Below, in pieces: positions 8,425-17,201 of a DNA stretch of 61,817 nt. Position 1 is the first letter of the stretch, and each line of letters opens with the position of its first letter. The notes beneath the pieces are model-generated. The model was not told the DNA's origin. It saw only the letters and a program-made list of their open reading frames with translations, and searched no databases. The stretch covers positions 1-61,817 of the forward strand of contig NZ_KI271813.1 in the NCBI RefSeq assembly GCF_000469465.1, written 5' to 3'. This DNA comes from Gemella bergeri ATCC 700627. GTDB lineage: Bacteria; Bacillota; Bacilli; Staphylococcales; Gemellaceae. A program made the translations under genes and the position numbers.

Positions 8425-10023
8425 TTATTCTATTATACCTTTGAATCTTAAGTAGTTTTCGTAATCCATCTCTTTATTAATTACTCCATTCGGTGTTAAC
8501 TCTATTACTCTATTAGCAATCGTTTGAATAAACTCATAGTCATGTGATGTAAAAATTACAGAACCTTTGAACTGTATAATTCCCTCATTAACCGCTGTAA
8601 TTGATTCCAAATCAAGGTGATTGGTTGGTTCATCAAGTAAAATAACATTAGCTTTTGATAACATCATTTTAGATAACATACAACGCATTTTCTCTCCACC
8701 TGATAACACATGAGCTTTTTTCAATGCTTCTTCACCCGAAAACAACATTCTTCCTAAAAATGAACGTAAGTAAGCCTCTGATTCCTCTTCCGGTGAGGCA
8801 TATTGTCGTAACCACTCGACTAACGAAAGCTTTAACCCCTCAAAATATTCCGTATTATCCTTTGGCATATAACTACGTGATGTCGTAATACCCCATTTTA
8901 CAGTCCCGTTATCCGGTTCTAATTCACCGGCTAAAATTTTTAACAACGTAGTTTTCTCCATCTCATCACCTAATAAAATAACTTTATCATTCGGATTTAC
9001 TGTAAAACTAATATTGTTTAATACTTTTTTGCCGTCAATTATTTTACTAACACCATCAACAATTAATAGATCATTACCAATTTCTCTATCCGGTGTAAAG
9101 CGAACGAATGGATAACGTCGACTGCTTGGCTTAATATCCTCAAGTGTAATTTTTTCCAACATTTTTTTTCTGCTGGTTGCTTGTTTTGATTTTGAAGCAT
9201 TTGCAGAAAAGCGGGCGATAAAATCTTGAAGTTCTTTAATTTGCTCTTCTTTTTTCTTATTAGAATCTTCTGCCATACGACGTGCTAATTGACTTGAATG
9301 GTACCAAAAATCATAATTACCAACATATAGTTGAATTTTACCAAAATCTAAATCACAAATATGAGTACAGATATTATTTAGGAAATGTCTATCATGGCTG
9401 ACTACGATAACCGTATTTTCAAAATTAATTAAAAATTCTTCTAACCATTTTATAGCACTGATATCAAGACCGTTGGTCGGCTCATCAAGTAACAATACAT
9501 CCGGATTACCAAATAACGCCTGTGCCAATAATACTTTTACCTTAATCGCATTATCCAATTCCCCCATCAGCATATGATGATATTCAACACCAATTCCAAG
9601 ACCTTCTAATAATTGGGCGGCGTCACTTTCAGCATTCCAACCGTCCATCTCCGCAAATTCTCCTTCAAGTTCCGCCGCAATAATACCATCTTCTTCAGTA
9701 AATGGATCTTTCATATAAATTTCATTTTTTCGATTCAAAACACTCCATAATTTCTCATGACCCATCATTACAACATCAATAACTTGATTTTCCTCATAAG
9801 CAAAGTGATTTTGACGCAATACCGCAAGGCGTTCTCCTTTTCCTAGTGATACATACCCTTGTTGAGAATCAAGCACTCCCGAAAGTAATTTTAAAAATGT
9901 TGTCTTGCCCGCTCCGTTAGCCCCAATAAGACCATAACAATTACCATTTGTAAATTTAATATTAACATCTTCAAACAGTTTTCTATCTGCAAAACGTAAA
10001 CTTAAATTTGTTACTTGTAACAT
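8425..10023 (-). CDS. ABC-F family ATPase (YkpA/YbiT-like)
   Basis: A soluble protein with two ATPase domains and no membrane segments, so probably ribosome-associated rather than a transporter. Domain 1 has GANGAGKTT (about residue 35) and LLLDEPTNGLD (about 180). The linker (about 240-300) is Lys/Glu-rich. Domain 2 has VLSGGEKMRCMLSKMM (about 440) and ILLDEPTNHLD. The second Walker A is degenerate: LLGDEMEKTTLLKIL, without the usual GxGK glycines and apparently one residue short. Length is 532, typical for the group. ATG at 10023 follows AAAGGAGAG. It lies between rbfA and the glyS T-box. Exact function is unknown; antibiotic-resistance ABC-F proteins look different in the linker. Confidence 0.88.
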   Translation of the reverse strand: MLQVTNLSLRFADRKLFEDVNIKFTNGNCYGLIGANGAGKTTFLKLLSGVLDSQQGYVSLGKGERLAVLRQNHFAYEENQVIDVVMMGHEKLWSVLNRKNEIYMKDPFTEEDGIIAAELEGEFAEMDGWNAESDAAQLLEGLGIGVEYHHMLMGELDNAIKVKVLLAQALFGNPDVLLLDEPTNGLDISAIKWLEEFLINFENTVIVVSHDRHFLNNICTHICDLDFGKIQLYVGNYDFWYHSSQLARRMAEDSNKKKEEQIKELQDFIARFSANASKSKQATSRKKMLEKITLEDIKPSSRRYPFVRFTPDREIGNDLLIVDGVSKIIDGKKVLNNISFTVNPNDKVILLGDEMEKTTLLKILAGELEPDNGTVKWGITTSRSYMPKDNTEYFEGLKLSLVEWLRQYASPEEESEAYLRSFLGRMLFSGEEALKKAHVLSGGEKMRCMLSKMMLSKANVILLDEPTNHLDLESITAVNEGIIQFKGSVIFTSHDYEFIQTIANRVIELTPNGVINKEMDYENYLRFKGIIE

Positions 10024-10043
10024 TCTTCTCTCCTTTATTAATA

Positions 10044-10082
10044 ATTGACAAGCTCACCACAATTATTGATGAGCTTATCAAT
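10044..10082. terminator. Hairpin between rbfA and the ABC-F gene
   Basis: A 15-bp imperfect stem (ATTGACAAGCTCACC with GATGAGCTTATCAAT) sits in the 64-nt gap after rbfA. It probably ends the rimP-rbfA operon. The minus-strand tail TTATTAATAAAGG is not a classic U-run, so the call is moderate. Confidence 0.45.
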
Positions 10083-10087
10083 CTTTA

Positions 10088-10444
10088 TTATTTATTTTCT
10101 TCTTTTTTACTAACACTTGCAATTAAATTTTCAATGTGGAGTGCGTACTCACTTGTTGTATCGTATTCAAAAATAAGTTCTGGAAATTTTCTTATTTTTA
10201 TTTTTTTTGCTACTTCACTTTTTACAAAACCTTTAATTTTCGCAAGAGAATTTTTTGTTTTTTCTTTCTCTTTTTCCCCGCCTAATACGGTGTAGTAAAC
10301 TTTCGCTTGGGAGTAATCTCCTGTCAAAACAACTTCTGTTACAGTTACAAATCCTAAGTTATGATTTTTTACTTTTGTGGTTAATACATAAGTAATTTCT
10401 TTTTTGATTTGCTCGGCAAGTCTATTGACCCTTACTTCTGACAT
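10088..10444 (-). CDS. rbfA: Ribosome-binding factor A
   Basis: RbfA binds the 30S precursor during late maturation of the 16S 5' end. The 118 residues have a single KH-type fold, starting VNRLAEQIKKEITYVL and continuing through LGFVTVTEVVLTGDYSQAKVYYTVLG, which are family signatures. It is the last gene of the rimP-nusA-ylxR-ylxQ-infB-rbfA operon, 13 nt after infB, and is followed by a hairpin. Length is normal. Confidence 0.95.
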   Translation of the reverse strand: MSEVRVNRLAEQIKKEITYVLTTKVKNHNLGFVTVTEVVLTGDYSQAKVYYTVLGGEKEKEKTKNSLAKIKGFVKSEVAKKIKIRKFPELIFEYDTTSEYALHIENLIASVSKKEENK

Positions 10445-10457
10445 ATACTATTACCTC

Positions 10458-12569
10458 CTATTTTTTTACTTCTTCCATTATATATACTTCAAAGACATCC
10501 CCTTCTTTAATATCATTAAAGTTCTCTACGGTCATACCACATTCATAACTACTTTGAACCTCTTTGACATCATCTTTAAAACGTCTTAATGTATCAATTT
10601 CTCCTTCATAAATAACTACGCTATCACGAATAACACGTACTTTCCCATCACGTGATACCTTTCCTTCTGTCACATAAGCTCCCGCAATAGTACCAACTTT
10701 TGATACTTTGTATACTTGTCTTACTTCAGCAAGCCCAATTACTTTTTCTACAAACTCTGGATCTAAAAGACCGGTCATAGCAGACTCAATTTCTTCAATT
10801 ACTTTGTAAATAATACTGTGCAAACGAATATCAACTTGTTCAGTTTGTGCCATTTGTTTAGCATTATTATCAGGGCGTACATTAAAGCCAATTACTACAG
10901 CTTTAGAAGCTATTGCTAATGTAATATCAGATTCGTTAATAGCTCCAACTCCTGTGTGAATAATACGTACATTAACACCCTCTACATCAATTTTTGCAAG
11001 TGACATGGCTAAGGCTTCCACAGAGCCCTGCACATCCGCTTTAATAATAATATTAAGATCTTTCATTTCACCTTGTTTCATTTGTTCAAACAAGGTATCT
11101 AATGATACAGCAGAATTTGCTTGACGTGTTGTTTCAATGTATTGTTGTTGGCGAATTTCACCAATATGACGAGCAGTTTTTTCATCACCGAACACAACAA
11201 ATCTATCTCCGGCATTCGGGACATCTTGAAGCCCTGTAATTTCTACCGGTGTAGACGGTTTTGCTGTTTGAATATTTTTATTGCGATCATTAATCATAGC
11301 GCGAACACGACCAAAAGTATTACCGACAACCAACGGGTCACCAACGTTCAGACTTCCGTTTTGAACTAATAACGTAGCTACTGCACCACGTCCTTTATCC
11401 AATTTTGCCTCAATTACCGTACCTAGTGCAAGACGGTTCGGATTTGCTTTTAGTTCTTGCATTTCTGTTACTAATAAAATATTTTCTAACAATTCATCAA
11501 TACCGTCACCTTTTAATGCAGAAATAGGTACAAAGATAGTATCTCCACCCCAATCTTCCGGAATTAGACCATATTCAACTAATTCATTCATTACGCGATC
11601 CGGATTAGCCTGCGGTTTATCCATTTTATTAACAGCCACGATAATAGGCACATCAGCTGCTTTTGCATGGTTTATGGCTTCAATAGTTTGAGGCATAACA
11701 CCATCATCAGCGGCTACTACCAAAATAGTCACATCTGTAATTTTTGCTCCCCTTGCGCGCATAGTTGTAAAGGCTGCATGTCCCGGTGTATCTAAAAATG
11801 TAATTTTTTTATTTTTTGCTCGAACTTGGTATGCTCCAATATGTTGAGTAATACCACCGGCTTCTCCTGCTGTTACATGAGTATTTCTAATAGTATCCAG
11901 TAATGTGGTTTTACCATGATCGACATGCCCCATAATTGTAACAATTGGCGCACGCTCTTTTAAATCTTTTTCTTCATCTTCCGCCTCAAAGTATAAATCT
12001 AAATCTTCTTTATTAATTTCTACTTCTTCTTGAATTTCTTTACCATAGTCAATGGCAATTAATTCGATTTGTTCCAATGTTAATGACTGATTAATGTTTG
12101 CCATTATTTTAAGTTCCATAAATAACTTTTTAATTAATTCGGTTGAATTAATATTTAGTATTGTTGATAATTCTCCAACTGTCATCCCGTCTTTTACTAA
12201 AATTGTATCTTCAGAAATTGTTTCTTCTGTCGGTACTTCTATAATAGCCGGTTGTTGTTTTTGAGATTTTTTTATACGTTCTTTTTTGTTTTTATTTTTT
12301 TTCTTTTTACTTTTTTTACTTTCTTGTTCTACTTGTTGGTTAATATTTTTTTGTTTGTTATTTTTCTTTTGAGGCTTATTTTCTTTTTTAATCTGTTTTT
12401 TAGTATCTGTTTTCTTTTTAAAAATACTGTCTAATTTCTCTAACCCCTCTTGTGTTAACATTGACATATGATTAGATACTTCGATATTAGCCTCTTTTAG
12501 TATATTTATTAATTCTTTTGATTGTTTTCCGATTTCTTTGGCATATTCATATACTCTGACTTTTTTCAT
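10458..12569 (-). CDS. infB: Translation initiation factor IF-2
   Basis: IF-2 is the GTPase that brings initiator tRNA to the 30S subunit. Length is 703 residues. An N-terminal helical domain ([20 protein letters not shown]) and a Lys/Gln/Asn-rich linker (about 50-110) precede a second IF2-N domain, then the G domain: [12 protein letters not shown] (about 213), [15 protein letters not shown] (about 260), NKMDKP (about 313). Domains II-IV follow. It overlaps ylxQ by 1 nt (TAATG), indicating coupled translation. Confidence 0.98.
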   Translation of the reverse strand: MKKVRVYEYAKEIGKQSKELINILKEANIEVSNHMSMLTQEGLEKLDSIFKKKTDTKKQIKKENKPQKKNNKQKNINQQVEQESKKSKKKKNKNKKERIKKSQKQQPAIIEVPTEETISEDTILVKDGMTVGELSTILNINSTELIKKLFMELKIMANINQSLTLEQIELIAIDYGKEIQEEVEINKEDLDLYFEAEDEEKDLKERAPIVTIMGHVDHGKTTLLDTIRNTHVTAGEAGGITQHIGAYQVRAKNKKITFLDTPGHAAFTTMRARGAKITDVTILVVAADDGVMPQTIEAINHAKAADVPIIVAVNKMDKPQANPDRVMNELVEYGLIPEDWGGDTIFVPISALKGDGIDELLENILLVTEMQELKANPNRLALGTVIEAKLDKGRGAVATLLVQNGSLNVGDPLVVGNTFGRVRAMINDRNKNIQTAKPSTPVEITGLQDVPNAGDRFVVFGDEKTARHIGEIRQQQYIETTRQANSAVSLDTLFEQMKQGEMKDLNIIIKADVQGSVEALAMSLAKIDVEGVNVRIIHTGVGAINESDITLAIASKAVVIGFNVRPDNNAKQMAQTEQVDIRLHSIIYKVIEEIESAMTGLLDPEFVEKVIGLAEVRQVYKVSKVGTIAGAYVTEGKVSRDGKVRVIRDSVVIYEGEIDTLRRFKDDVKEVQSSYECGMTVENFNDIKEGDVFEVYIMEEVKK

Positions 12570-12880
12570 TACTGTCGTCCTCCTTCTTTCAATAATTGTT
12601 TAAACTTTTTTATAAATCCGTCATCTGTTATTCCTACAGCTACTCTATTATCACGACCAATAGCAGCACTAATTTGTTCTACTGTGGAAAAAGTTACGTT
12701 TTCTATTTTATAAAAATTTGATTTATCTTCTAATTTCTTTTTAGTATTTGCCCCACAGTCTTTGGCAATAATTAATAATTTTATTTTTTTATTTTTAAGA
12801 TTTTTTACTATTAAATCTTCTCCGGTAACCAGTTTTCCTGCACGTTGCATTAAACCTAATAAATTAAATACTTTGTTCAT
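12569..12880 (-). CDS. ylxQ: L7Ae-family RNA-binding protein YlxQ
   Basis: A 103-residue protein of the L7Ae/L30e/YlxQ family, which typically recognises kink-turn [28 protein letters not shown] is the characteristic N-terminus, followed by [20 protein letters not shown]. It overlaps ylxR and infB by 1 nt each. Its RNA target is not known; the structured leader upstream of rimP in this operon is a speculative candidate. Confidence 0.9.
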   Translation of the reverse strand: MNKVFNLLGLMQRAGKLVTGEDLIVKNLKNKKIKLLIIAKDCGANTKKKLEDKSNFYKIENVTFSTVEQISAAIGRDNRVAVGITDDGFIKKFKQLLKEGGRQ

Positions 12881-13167
12881 TATTTTTGTGGTATTGACTT
12901 TCTATATATTAATCTAATAACTTCCTTATATATTGGTTCCATTTCTTCCGAGGTTGCACTGAAAAATTTTTCTAATTGTTTTTTTTCTTGTGCTTTTTGA
13001 ATTACTTCTAAATCTGATACAACATATGCGCCACGTCCGGCTTTTTTACCTGTTGGATCAACGGAAACTTCCCCTTCTTTATTTTTTACTATTCTCAATA
13101 GCTCTTTTTTGGGGAACATTTCATTTGTTAAAATACATCTTCTTGTTGGAATTTTTCTCTTTTTCAT
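12880..13167 (-). CDS. ylxR: YlxR family protein (DUF448)
   Basis: A 95-residue basic protein of the YlxR family. It starts KKRKIPTRRCILTNEMFPKKELLRIV and contains DPTGKKAGRGAYVVSDLEVIQKA, the conserved GRGAY signature. Family members are thought to bind nucleic acid and to affect transcription or RNase P; the precise role here is unknown. It lies 13 nt after nusA. Confidence 0.92.
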   Translation of the reverse strand: MKKRKIPTRRCILTNEMFPKKELLRIVKNKEGEVSVDPTGKKAGRGAYVVSDLEVIQKAQEKKQLEKFFSATSEEMEPIYKEVIRLIYRKSIPQK

Positions 13168-13180
13168 AGTACCACCTCAA

Positions 13181-14212
13181 TTATTCAACTGCTTTTATAT
13201 CAATTTTCCATCCTGTTAATTTTGCAGCTAAACGGACATTCTGCCCTTTTTTACCAATAGCTAACGATAATTGATCTTCATTTACTTTAACATTAGCAAC
13301 TTTTTCCTCTTCATCAATAATAATTTCCTCAACATTAGCCGGAGCTAAAGCATTAGTAATAAATTTAATAGGATCCGAATCCCAAGTTATAATATCTATT
13401 TTCTCACCATTTAATTCATCAACAATTATTTTTACACGTTCACCTTTATTTCCTACACATGATCCTACCGGATCTATGTTCTTATCTTCAGTATAAACAG
13501 CGATTTTTGTTCTATCTCCTGCCTCACGCGAAATACTTTTAATTTCTACAACGCCGCTGTAAATTTCCGGTACCTCTTGTTCAAATAGACGACGAATAAA
13601 TTCTGGATGCGAACGTGATGCAAGAACATGCGGTTTACTTCCACGTGTTGGATTATCTACCTTGGCGATATATACTTTAATTGGAGATTGAGGAACATAA
13701 ATTTCACCTTTTACCCTTTCATTCTCTCCTAAAATAGCTTCGATTTTCCCAAGCTTCACATAAACATAGCGTGTATCAATTCTATCGACTGTTCCCGATA
13801 ATATTTCTCCTTCATATTCACTATATTCTTTATATAAAATTTCTTTTTCAGCCTCTCGTAATCTTTGTAGTAATGCTTGTTTTGCTGCTTGTGCACCCAC
13901 TCTACCAAAATCATTAGGAAAATCTTCTTCTTCATAAATATCCCCTACTTCGTAAGCTGGATTTATTTTTAAAGCATCTTCTAATGCAAATTCAATTCTA
14001 TCATCATATACTTCTTCAACAACATCTTTTCTTATAATAAATTTATAGTCACCGGTTGTTCTGTTAAAATCTACTCTAACATTTTTTGCTGCATTAAAAT
14101 TTTTCTTATATGCTGATAATAACGCTAATTCAATAGCCTCTACTAATATATCTTCAGAAATTCCTTTTTCTTGTTCAATTAATTTTATAGCTTTAAGCAA
14201 ATCCTTGCTCAT
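13181..14212 (-). CDS. nusA: Transcription elongation and termination factor NusA
   Basis: NusA binds RNA polymerase and nascent RNA and modulates pausing and termination. Length is 343 residues, the short Gram-positive form without the C-terminal acidic repeats. An N-terminal polymerase-binding domain (1-125) is followed by an S1 domain (about 130-200) and two KH domains (about 225-343), with DPVGSCVGNKGERVKII and LAIGKKGQNVRLAAKLTGWKIDI as GxxG loops. Downstream of rimP by 21 nt in the same operon. Confidence 0.97.
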   Translation of the reverse strand: MSKDLLKAIKLIEQEKGISEDILVEAIELALLSAYKKNFNAAKNVRVDFNRTTGDYKFIIRKDVVEEVYDDRIEFALEDALKINPAYEVGDIYEEEDFPNDFGRVGAQAAKQALLQRLREAEKEILYKEYSEYEGEILSGTVDRIDTRYVYVKLGKIEAILGENERVKGEIYVPQSPIKVYIAKVDNPTRGSKPHVLASRSHPEFIRRLFEQEVPEIYSGVVEIKSISREAGDRTKIAVYTEDKNIDPVGSCVGNKGERVKIIVDELNGEKIDIITWDSDPIKFITNALAPANVEEIIIDEEEKVANVKVNEDQLSLAIGKKGQNVRLAAKLTGWKIDIKAVE

Positions 14213-14233
14213 TTTTTTATTCTCCTTTTTTTA

Positions 14234-14698
14234 TTAAAATTTTACAGCTAATCTAATTTTAGCAATTTTTTCATAATTAATCTTTGTTTTTTTTACACGA
14301 GCTTTATCCTTATACTCAATCGCTATTTCATTATCAACGACTTCCAATATGTCACCATAAAACTCTTTTTGATTATCAATTTTTTCGTAAGTTTTAATAT
14401 AAACATGTTTTCCTACAGAATTAGCCACTTCTATTAAACTACGTAAATCTCTTTCTATACCGGGAGAAGATACTTCTAAATAATATTTATCACTAATAAA
14501 ATCTTCCTTATCCAATTCAAGTGCAAGCCGTTCACTCAATACTACACAATCATCAAGTGTAAGTCCACCGTCTTTATCAAAATAAACACGTAAGAAATAC
14601 TCATTACCTTCCTTAACATATTCAACATCATAAAGAGAATATTCAGTATCCTTAGTTTGTTCGTCGGAAATTGCTTTTACCTTTTCGACAATACTCAT
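14234..14698 (-). CDS. rimP: Ribosome maturation factor RimP
   Basis: RimP acts in 30S assembly. From the ATG at 14698 the protein has 154 residues, with DKDGGLTLDDCVVLSERLALELD and YYLEVSSPGIERDLRS as signatures. I prefer this ATG because GAGAGGTG lies 6 nt before it; a GTG three codons earlier overlaps that site. It is the first gene of the nusA-infB operon. Its 5' untranslated region is long and structured (14708-14837) and may regulate the whole operon. Confidence 0.95.
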   Translation of the reverse strand: MSIVEKVKAISDEQTKDTEYSLYDVEYVKEGNEYFLRVYFDKDGGLTLDDCVVLSERLALELDKEDFISDKYYLEVSSPGIERDLRSLIEVANSVGKHVYIKTYEKIDNQKEFYGDILEVVDNEIAIEYKDKARVKKTKINYEKIAKIRLAVKF

Positions 14699-14751
14699 AA
14701 TAAACACCTCTCAATCTTCATTTAATAATTTTTCACTATATAATAATACTG

Positions 14752-14833
14752 TTGAAATAAATATAGTTTTTTATCCAATATAAAAGAGCGGAGAACTTTC
14801 AAAATTCACCACCCTTTCGGTAATTTATTTCAA
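14752..14833 (-). ncRNA. Candidate structured leader RNA of the rimP operon
   Basis: On the minus strand TTGAAATAAAT (14823-14833) pairs perfectly over 11 bp with ATTTATTTCAA (14752-14762), closing a 60-nt domain. Inside are a small CC-GAAA-GG hairpin and a second stem GTGG-T-GAA/TTC-T-CCGC. The helix begins about 4 nt after the predicted start. I do not recognise a named riboswitch or ribosomal-protein leader. No intrinsic terminator is obvious, so control, if any, might be through stability or translation. Confidence 0.45.
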
Positions 14834-14843
14834 TACAAATATA

Positions 14844-14872
14844 ATTGTAACATAATAATATACAAAAATCAA
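14844..14872 (-). promoter_or_regulatory. Promoter of the rimP-nusA-infB-rbfA operon
   Basis: On the minus strand TTGATT (14867-14872) is followed after 17 nt by TACAAT (14844-14849). The predicted start is near 14837, giving a leader of about 140 nt before the rimP ATG. Confidence 0.65.
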
Positions 14873-14883
14873 ATTTTTATATA

Positions 14884-15264
14884 TTATTCTGCACGTATGA
14901 CCTCAATTTTATACCCGTCCGGATCTTTTATAAAATAATAACTCGGCGGGAATCCCGGTAATCCTTTTAAATCAGTAACATCATACCCAGCTTCAACATG
15001 CTTTGTATGCAATTTTTCCAGATTGTCAACAGATATAGCAATATGTCCATATCCGTTACCTAAATCATATGAATCGTGATCATAATTATATGTCAATTCC
15101 AATTCATAGTTGGAATTAGGTAAAGTTAGATATACTAATGTAAACTTATATTCCGGAAAATCCCTTACTCTACTCTTTTTAAAATCAAATGCTTCTACAT
15201 AAAATTTTATTGATTTTTCCAAATCAGCGACTCTGTAACAAGTATGAATCATTGTTTGTACCAT
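14884..15264 (-). CDS. gloA: Lactoylglutathione lyase / glyoxalase I-like protein
   Basis: A 126-residue vicinal-oxygen-chelate protein resembling glyoxalase I. It starts MVQTMIHTCYRVADLEKSIKFY, and NSNYELELTYNYDHDSYDLGNGYGHIAISVDN and FIKDPDGYKIEVI carry the metal-binding His and Glu residues of the family. The fold and metal-ligand pattern fit methylglyoxal detoxification, but a thiol cofactor other than glutathione is possible in this lineage. The ATG follows AAAGGAG. It lies 16 nt after the degV gene, so probably shares its transcript. Confidence 0.85.
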   Translation of the reverse strand: MVQTMIHTCYRVADLEKSIKFYVEAFDFKKSRVRDFPEYKFTLVYLTLPNSNYELELTYNYDHDSYDLGNGYGHIAISVDNLEKLHTKHVEAGYDVTDLKGLPGFPPSYYFIKDPDGYKIEVIRAE

Positions 15265-15280
15265 GATAATACTCCTTTTA

Positions 15281-16138
15281 TTATAATATTGTCCATCCTA
15301 AAGCAATCGAACCAATTCCTAAATGTGTAGAAATAACAGGACTAATTTCAGCTATTTCCATTTCTACACCAACATAATTATCTTTAATATAATCCCTTAT
15401 TTCTATTGCGTTATTTGGAGAATCAATATGGAGAATACATACTCGAATATTCTCTCCCTTATTCTCCCTATAAAATTCATCAAAAAGTTCTAATATTCTA
15501 GAAACTCCCTTTTTATAAGTACGAATTTTTTGGAATGGAACTATCACCTTATTTTCAAAATGTAAAATCGGTTTTACTTGTAACAAGTTCCCCACCAAAG
15601 CTTGCGCTCCATTCAAGCGACCACCACGCTGAAGATGTGATAAATCATCAACCATAAAATATGCCTTAGAAACTTTTTTCATATCATTTAATGCACTAAT
15701 TATTTCTTTAGGTTTTTTACCTTCTTTTATTAGTTTAGCTGCTTTTATGGCGTAATATCCCTCAGGTAAACACGATATCTCTGAATCAAATGGATAAACA
15801 TTAATGCCATCAACCATTAATCCTGCCACTGAGTAAGAAGAAAATGTTCCACTAATACCGCTTGACAAGGCTATCGAAATGACATCTGTATATCCCTCTT
15901 TTTTTAATTTCTCCAAACAAGCTACTACTTCTCCTATCGCAGGTTGTGAAGTAGTAGGAAATGCGTTATTAGGATTTTTCAAATACTCATTATATTTTTC
16001 CACAGGCATATCCACAATTTCTTTATAAGAAGTTCCATCTATAATTATATTAAGAAAAATTGTACGGATATCCAATTCTTTTTTTATTTCTTCCGGAAGA
16101 TATGCCGTAGAGTCCATCATAATTGCTATTTTTTCCAC
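15281..16138 (-). CDS. DegV family fatty acid-binding protein (first copy)
   Basis: A 285-residue DegV/FakB-like protein; such proteins bind fatty acids for the FakA kinase in Gram-positives. IMMDSTAYLPEEIKKEL, PTTSQPAIGEVVACLEKL, SIALSSGISGTFSS and LSHLQRGGRLNGAQALVGNLLQVKPIL are the family blocks. The start is a GTG at 16138 with a poor ribosome-binding site; an ATG six codons in is an alternative. It is 37 nt after nusG. A second, different copy lies at 30426-31265. Confidence 0.88.
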   Translation of the reverse strand: MEKIAIMMDSTAYLPEEIKKELDIRTIFLNIIIDGTSYKEIVDMPVEKYNEYLKNPNNAFPTTSQPAIGEVVACLEKLKKEGYTDVISIALSSGISGTFSSYSVAGLMVDGINVYPFDSEISCLPEGYYAIKAAKLIKEGKKPKEIISALNDMKKVSKAYFMVDDLSHLQRGGRLNGAQALVGNLLQVKPILHFENKVIVPFQKIRTYKKGVSRILELFDEFYRENKGENIRVCILHIDSPNNAIEIRDYIKDNYVGVEMEIAEISPVISTHLGIGSIALGWTIL

Positions 16139-16175
16139 TCTATTTAGCGACTATCAAAAGATAGCTTTTCCTTTC

Positions 16176-16721
16176 CTAGAATTTTTCCACATTATAAAGT
16201 TCTAATTCAACTTTAGTTTCTCTTCCCATAAGTTCAATCATAACATCAACCTTGTAGTTAGATAAATCCAAATGAACTACTTTTCCTTCCATATCTACAA
16301 ATGGCCCGGAAATAACACGAACATGATCTCCAATTTCTATATCTACATCTACTACGCTAGATAATCCCATTTGTTGTAAAATAAAGTTAATTTCTTCCGG
16401 CAATAATGGGCTTGGTTTAGTCCCTCCACCATGTGAACCGACAAAACCTGTTACTCCCGGAGTATTCCTTACAACAAACCAAGAATCATCTGTCATTACA
16501 AGTTCTACAAGGACATATCCCGGAAAAGTTTTTCTATTAACTTCTTTTCTCTTTCCAGTCGGTGTAACAATAATTTCTTTTTCTTCCGGAACAACTATTC
16601 TAAAAATTTTGTCTTCCATATTTAAAGATTCTACACGTTTTTCTATATTGTCTTTTACTTTATTTTCATATCCTGAATATGTATGAATAACATACCATTC
16701 TTTTGTTACTGTATCGCTCAT
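16176..16721 (-). CDS. nusG: Transcription factor NusG
   Basis: NusG binds RNA polymerase and links it to termination factors or ribosomes. Length is 181 residues. The NGN domain begins KEWYVIHTYSGYENKVKDNIEKR and includes RKTFPGYVLVEL; the KOW domain has GDHVRVISGPFVDMEGKV. It follows secE by 11 nt, the standard secE-nusG arrangement. Confidence 0.97.
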   Translation of the reverse strand: MSDTVTKEWYVIHTYSGYENKVKDNIEKRVESLNMEDKIFRIVVPEEKEIIVTPTGKRKEVNRKTFPGYVLVELVMTDDSWFVVRNTPGVTGFVGSHGGGTKPSPLLPEEINFILQQMGLSSVVDVDIEIGDHVRVISGPFVDMEGKVVHLDLSNYKVDVMIELMGRETKVELELYNVEKF

Positions 16722-16732
16722 AACAACCTCTC

Positions 16733-16906
16733 TTATCTGCTAAAATGTCTAATTCCAGCCGTTATTCCTAAATCAACTATGTAGCTGAACATCATCAATA
16801 TCCCAACTACAACTATAACTATCAATGTTTTTCTAACAAGTTCATTTAACGTCGGCCAACTAACTTTTTTCATTTCAGAAACTACATTTTTTAGAAATCT
16901 TACCAT
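16733..16906 (-). CDS. secE: Preprotein translocase subunit SecE
   Basis: A small subunit of the SecYEG channel, 57 residues from the ATG at 16906. KNVVSEMKKVSWPTLNELVRKT is the conserved amphipathic helix with KKVSWP, and the single membrane span is about residues 25-48. AGGAGG lies upstream; a GTG three codons earlier is next to that site and less likely. The promoter is at 16948-16976. Confidence 0.93.
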   Translation of the reverse strand: MVRFLKNVVSEMKKVSWPTLNELVRKTLIVIVVVGILMMFSYIVDLGITAGIRHFSR

Positions 16907-16947
16907 TAATTGCACTCCTCCTTTTAGAAATTTTCCATATCTAATAA

Positions 16948-16976
16948 ATTATAACACAGTATAATCTATAAGTCTA
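16948..16976 (-). promoter_or_regulatory. secE-nusG promoter
   Basis: On the minus strand TAGACT (16971-16976) is followed after 17 nt by a perfect TATAAT (16948-16953). A second TATAAT lies further upstream without a good -35. Confidence 0.6.
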
Positions 16977-17140
16977 TATATTCCAATCATATTAAATCAT
17001 CTACGCTGTGTAACATTATATCAAATTTTATAACTATTCGCAACACGTTACTATAATTAGTAAGTATAAAAATTTATTTACTAAATATTAACACCACTTT
17101 CCAACACCATATTTCATCCATAATTATAAAATACTAAATT

Positions 17141-17176
17141 ATGGGTTGTCTTTTATCAAATTTTTTACCAACCCAT
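17141..17176 (-). terminator. Terminator after the ABC exporter genes
   Basis: An 8-bp perfect stem, ATGGGTTG/CAACCCAT (17141-17148 with 17169-17176), has a 20-nt loop. On the minus strand it is followed by an AT-rich tail. It separates the exporter pair from secE-nusG. Confidence 0.6.
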
Positions 17177-17201
17177 TCCTTATTCATTATAAACTTTCTT
17201 T

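Noticed and set aside
12252-12434. Plus-strand frame of Phe/Leu-rich residues opposite infB
   Set aside because: Reverse complement of the Lys/Asn-rich IF-2 linker; not a gene.
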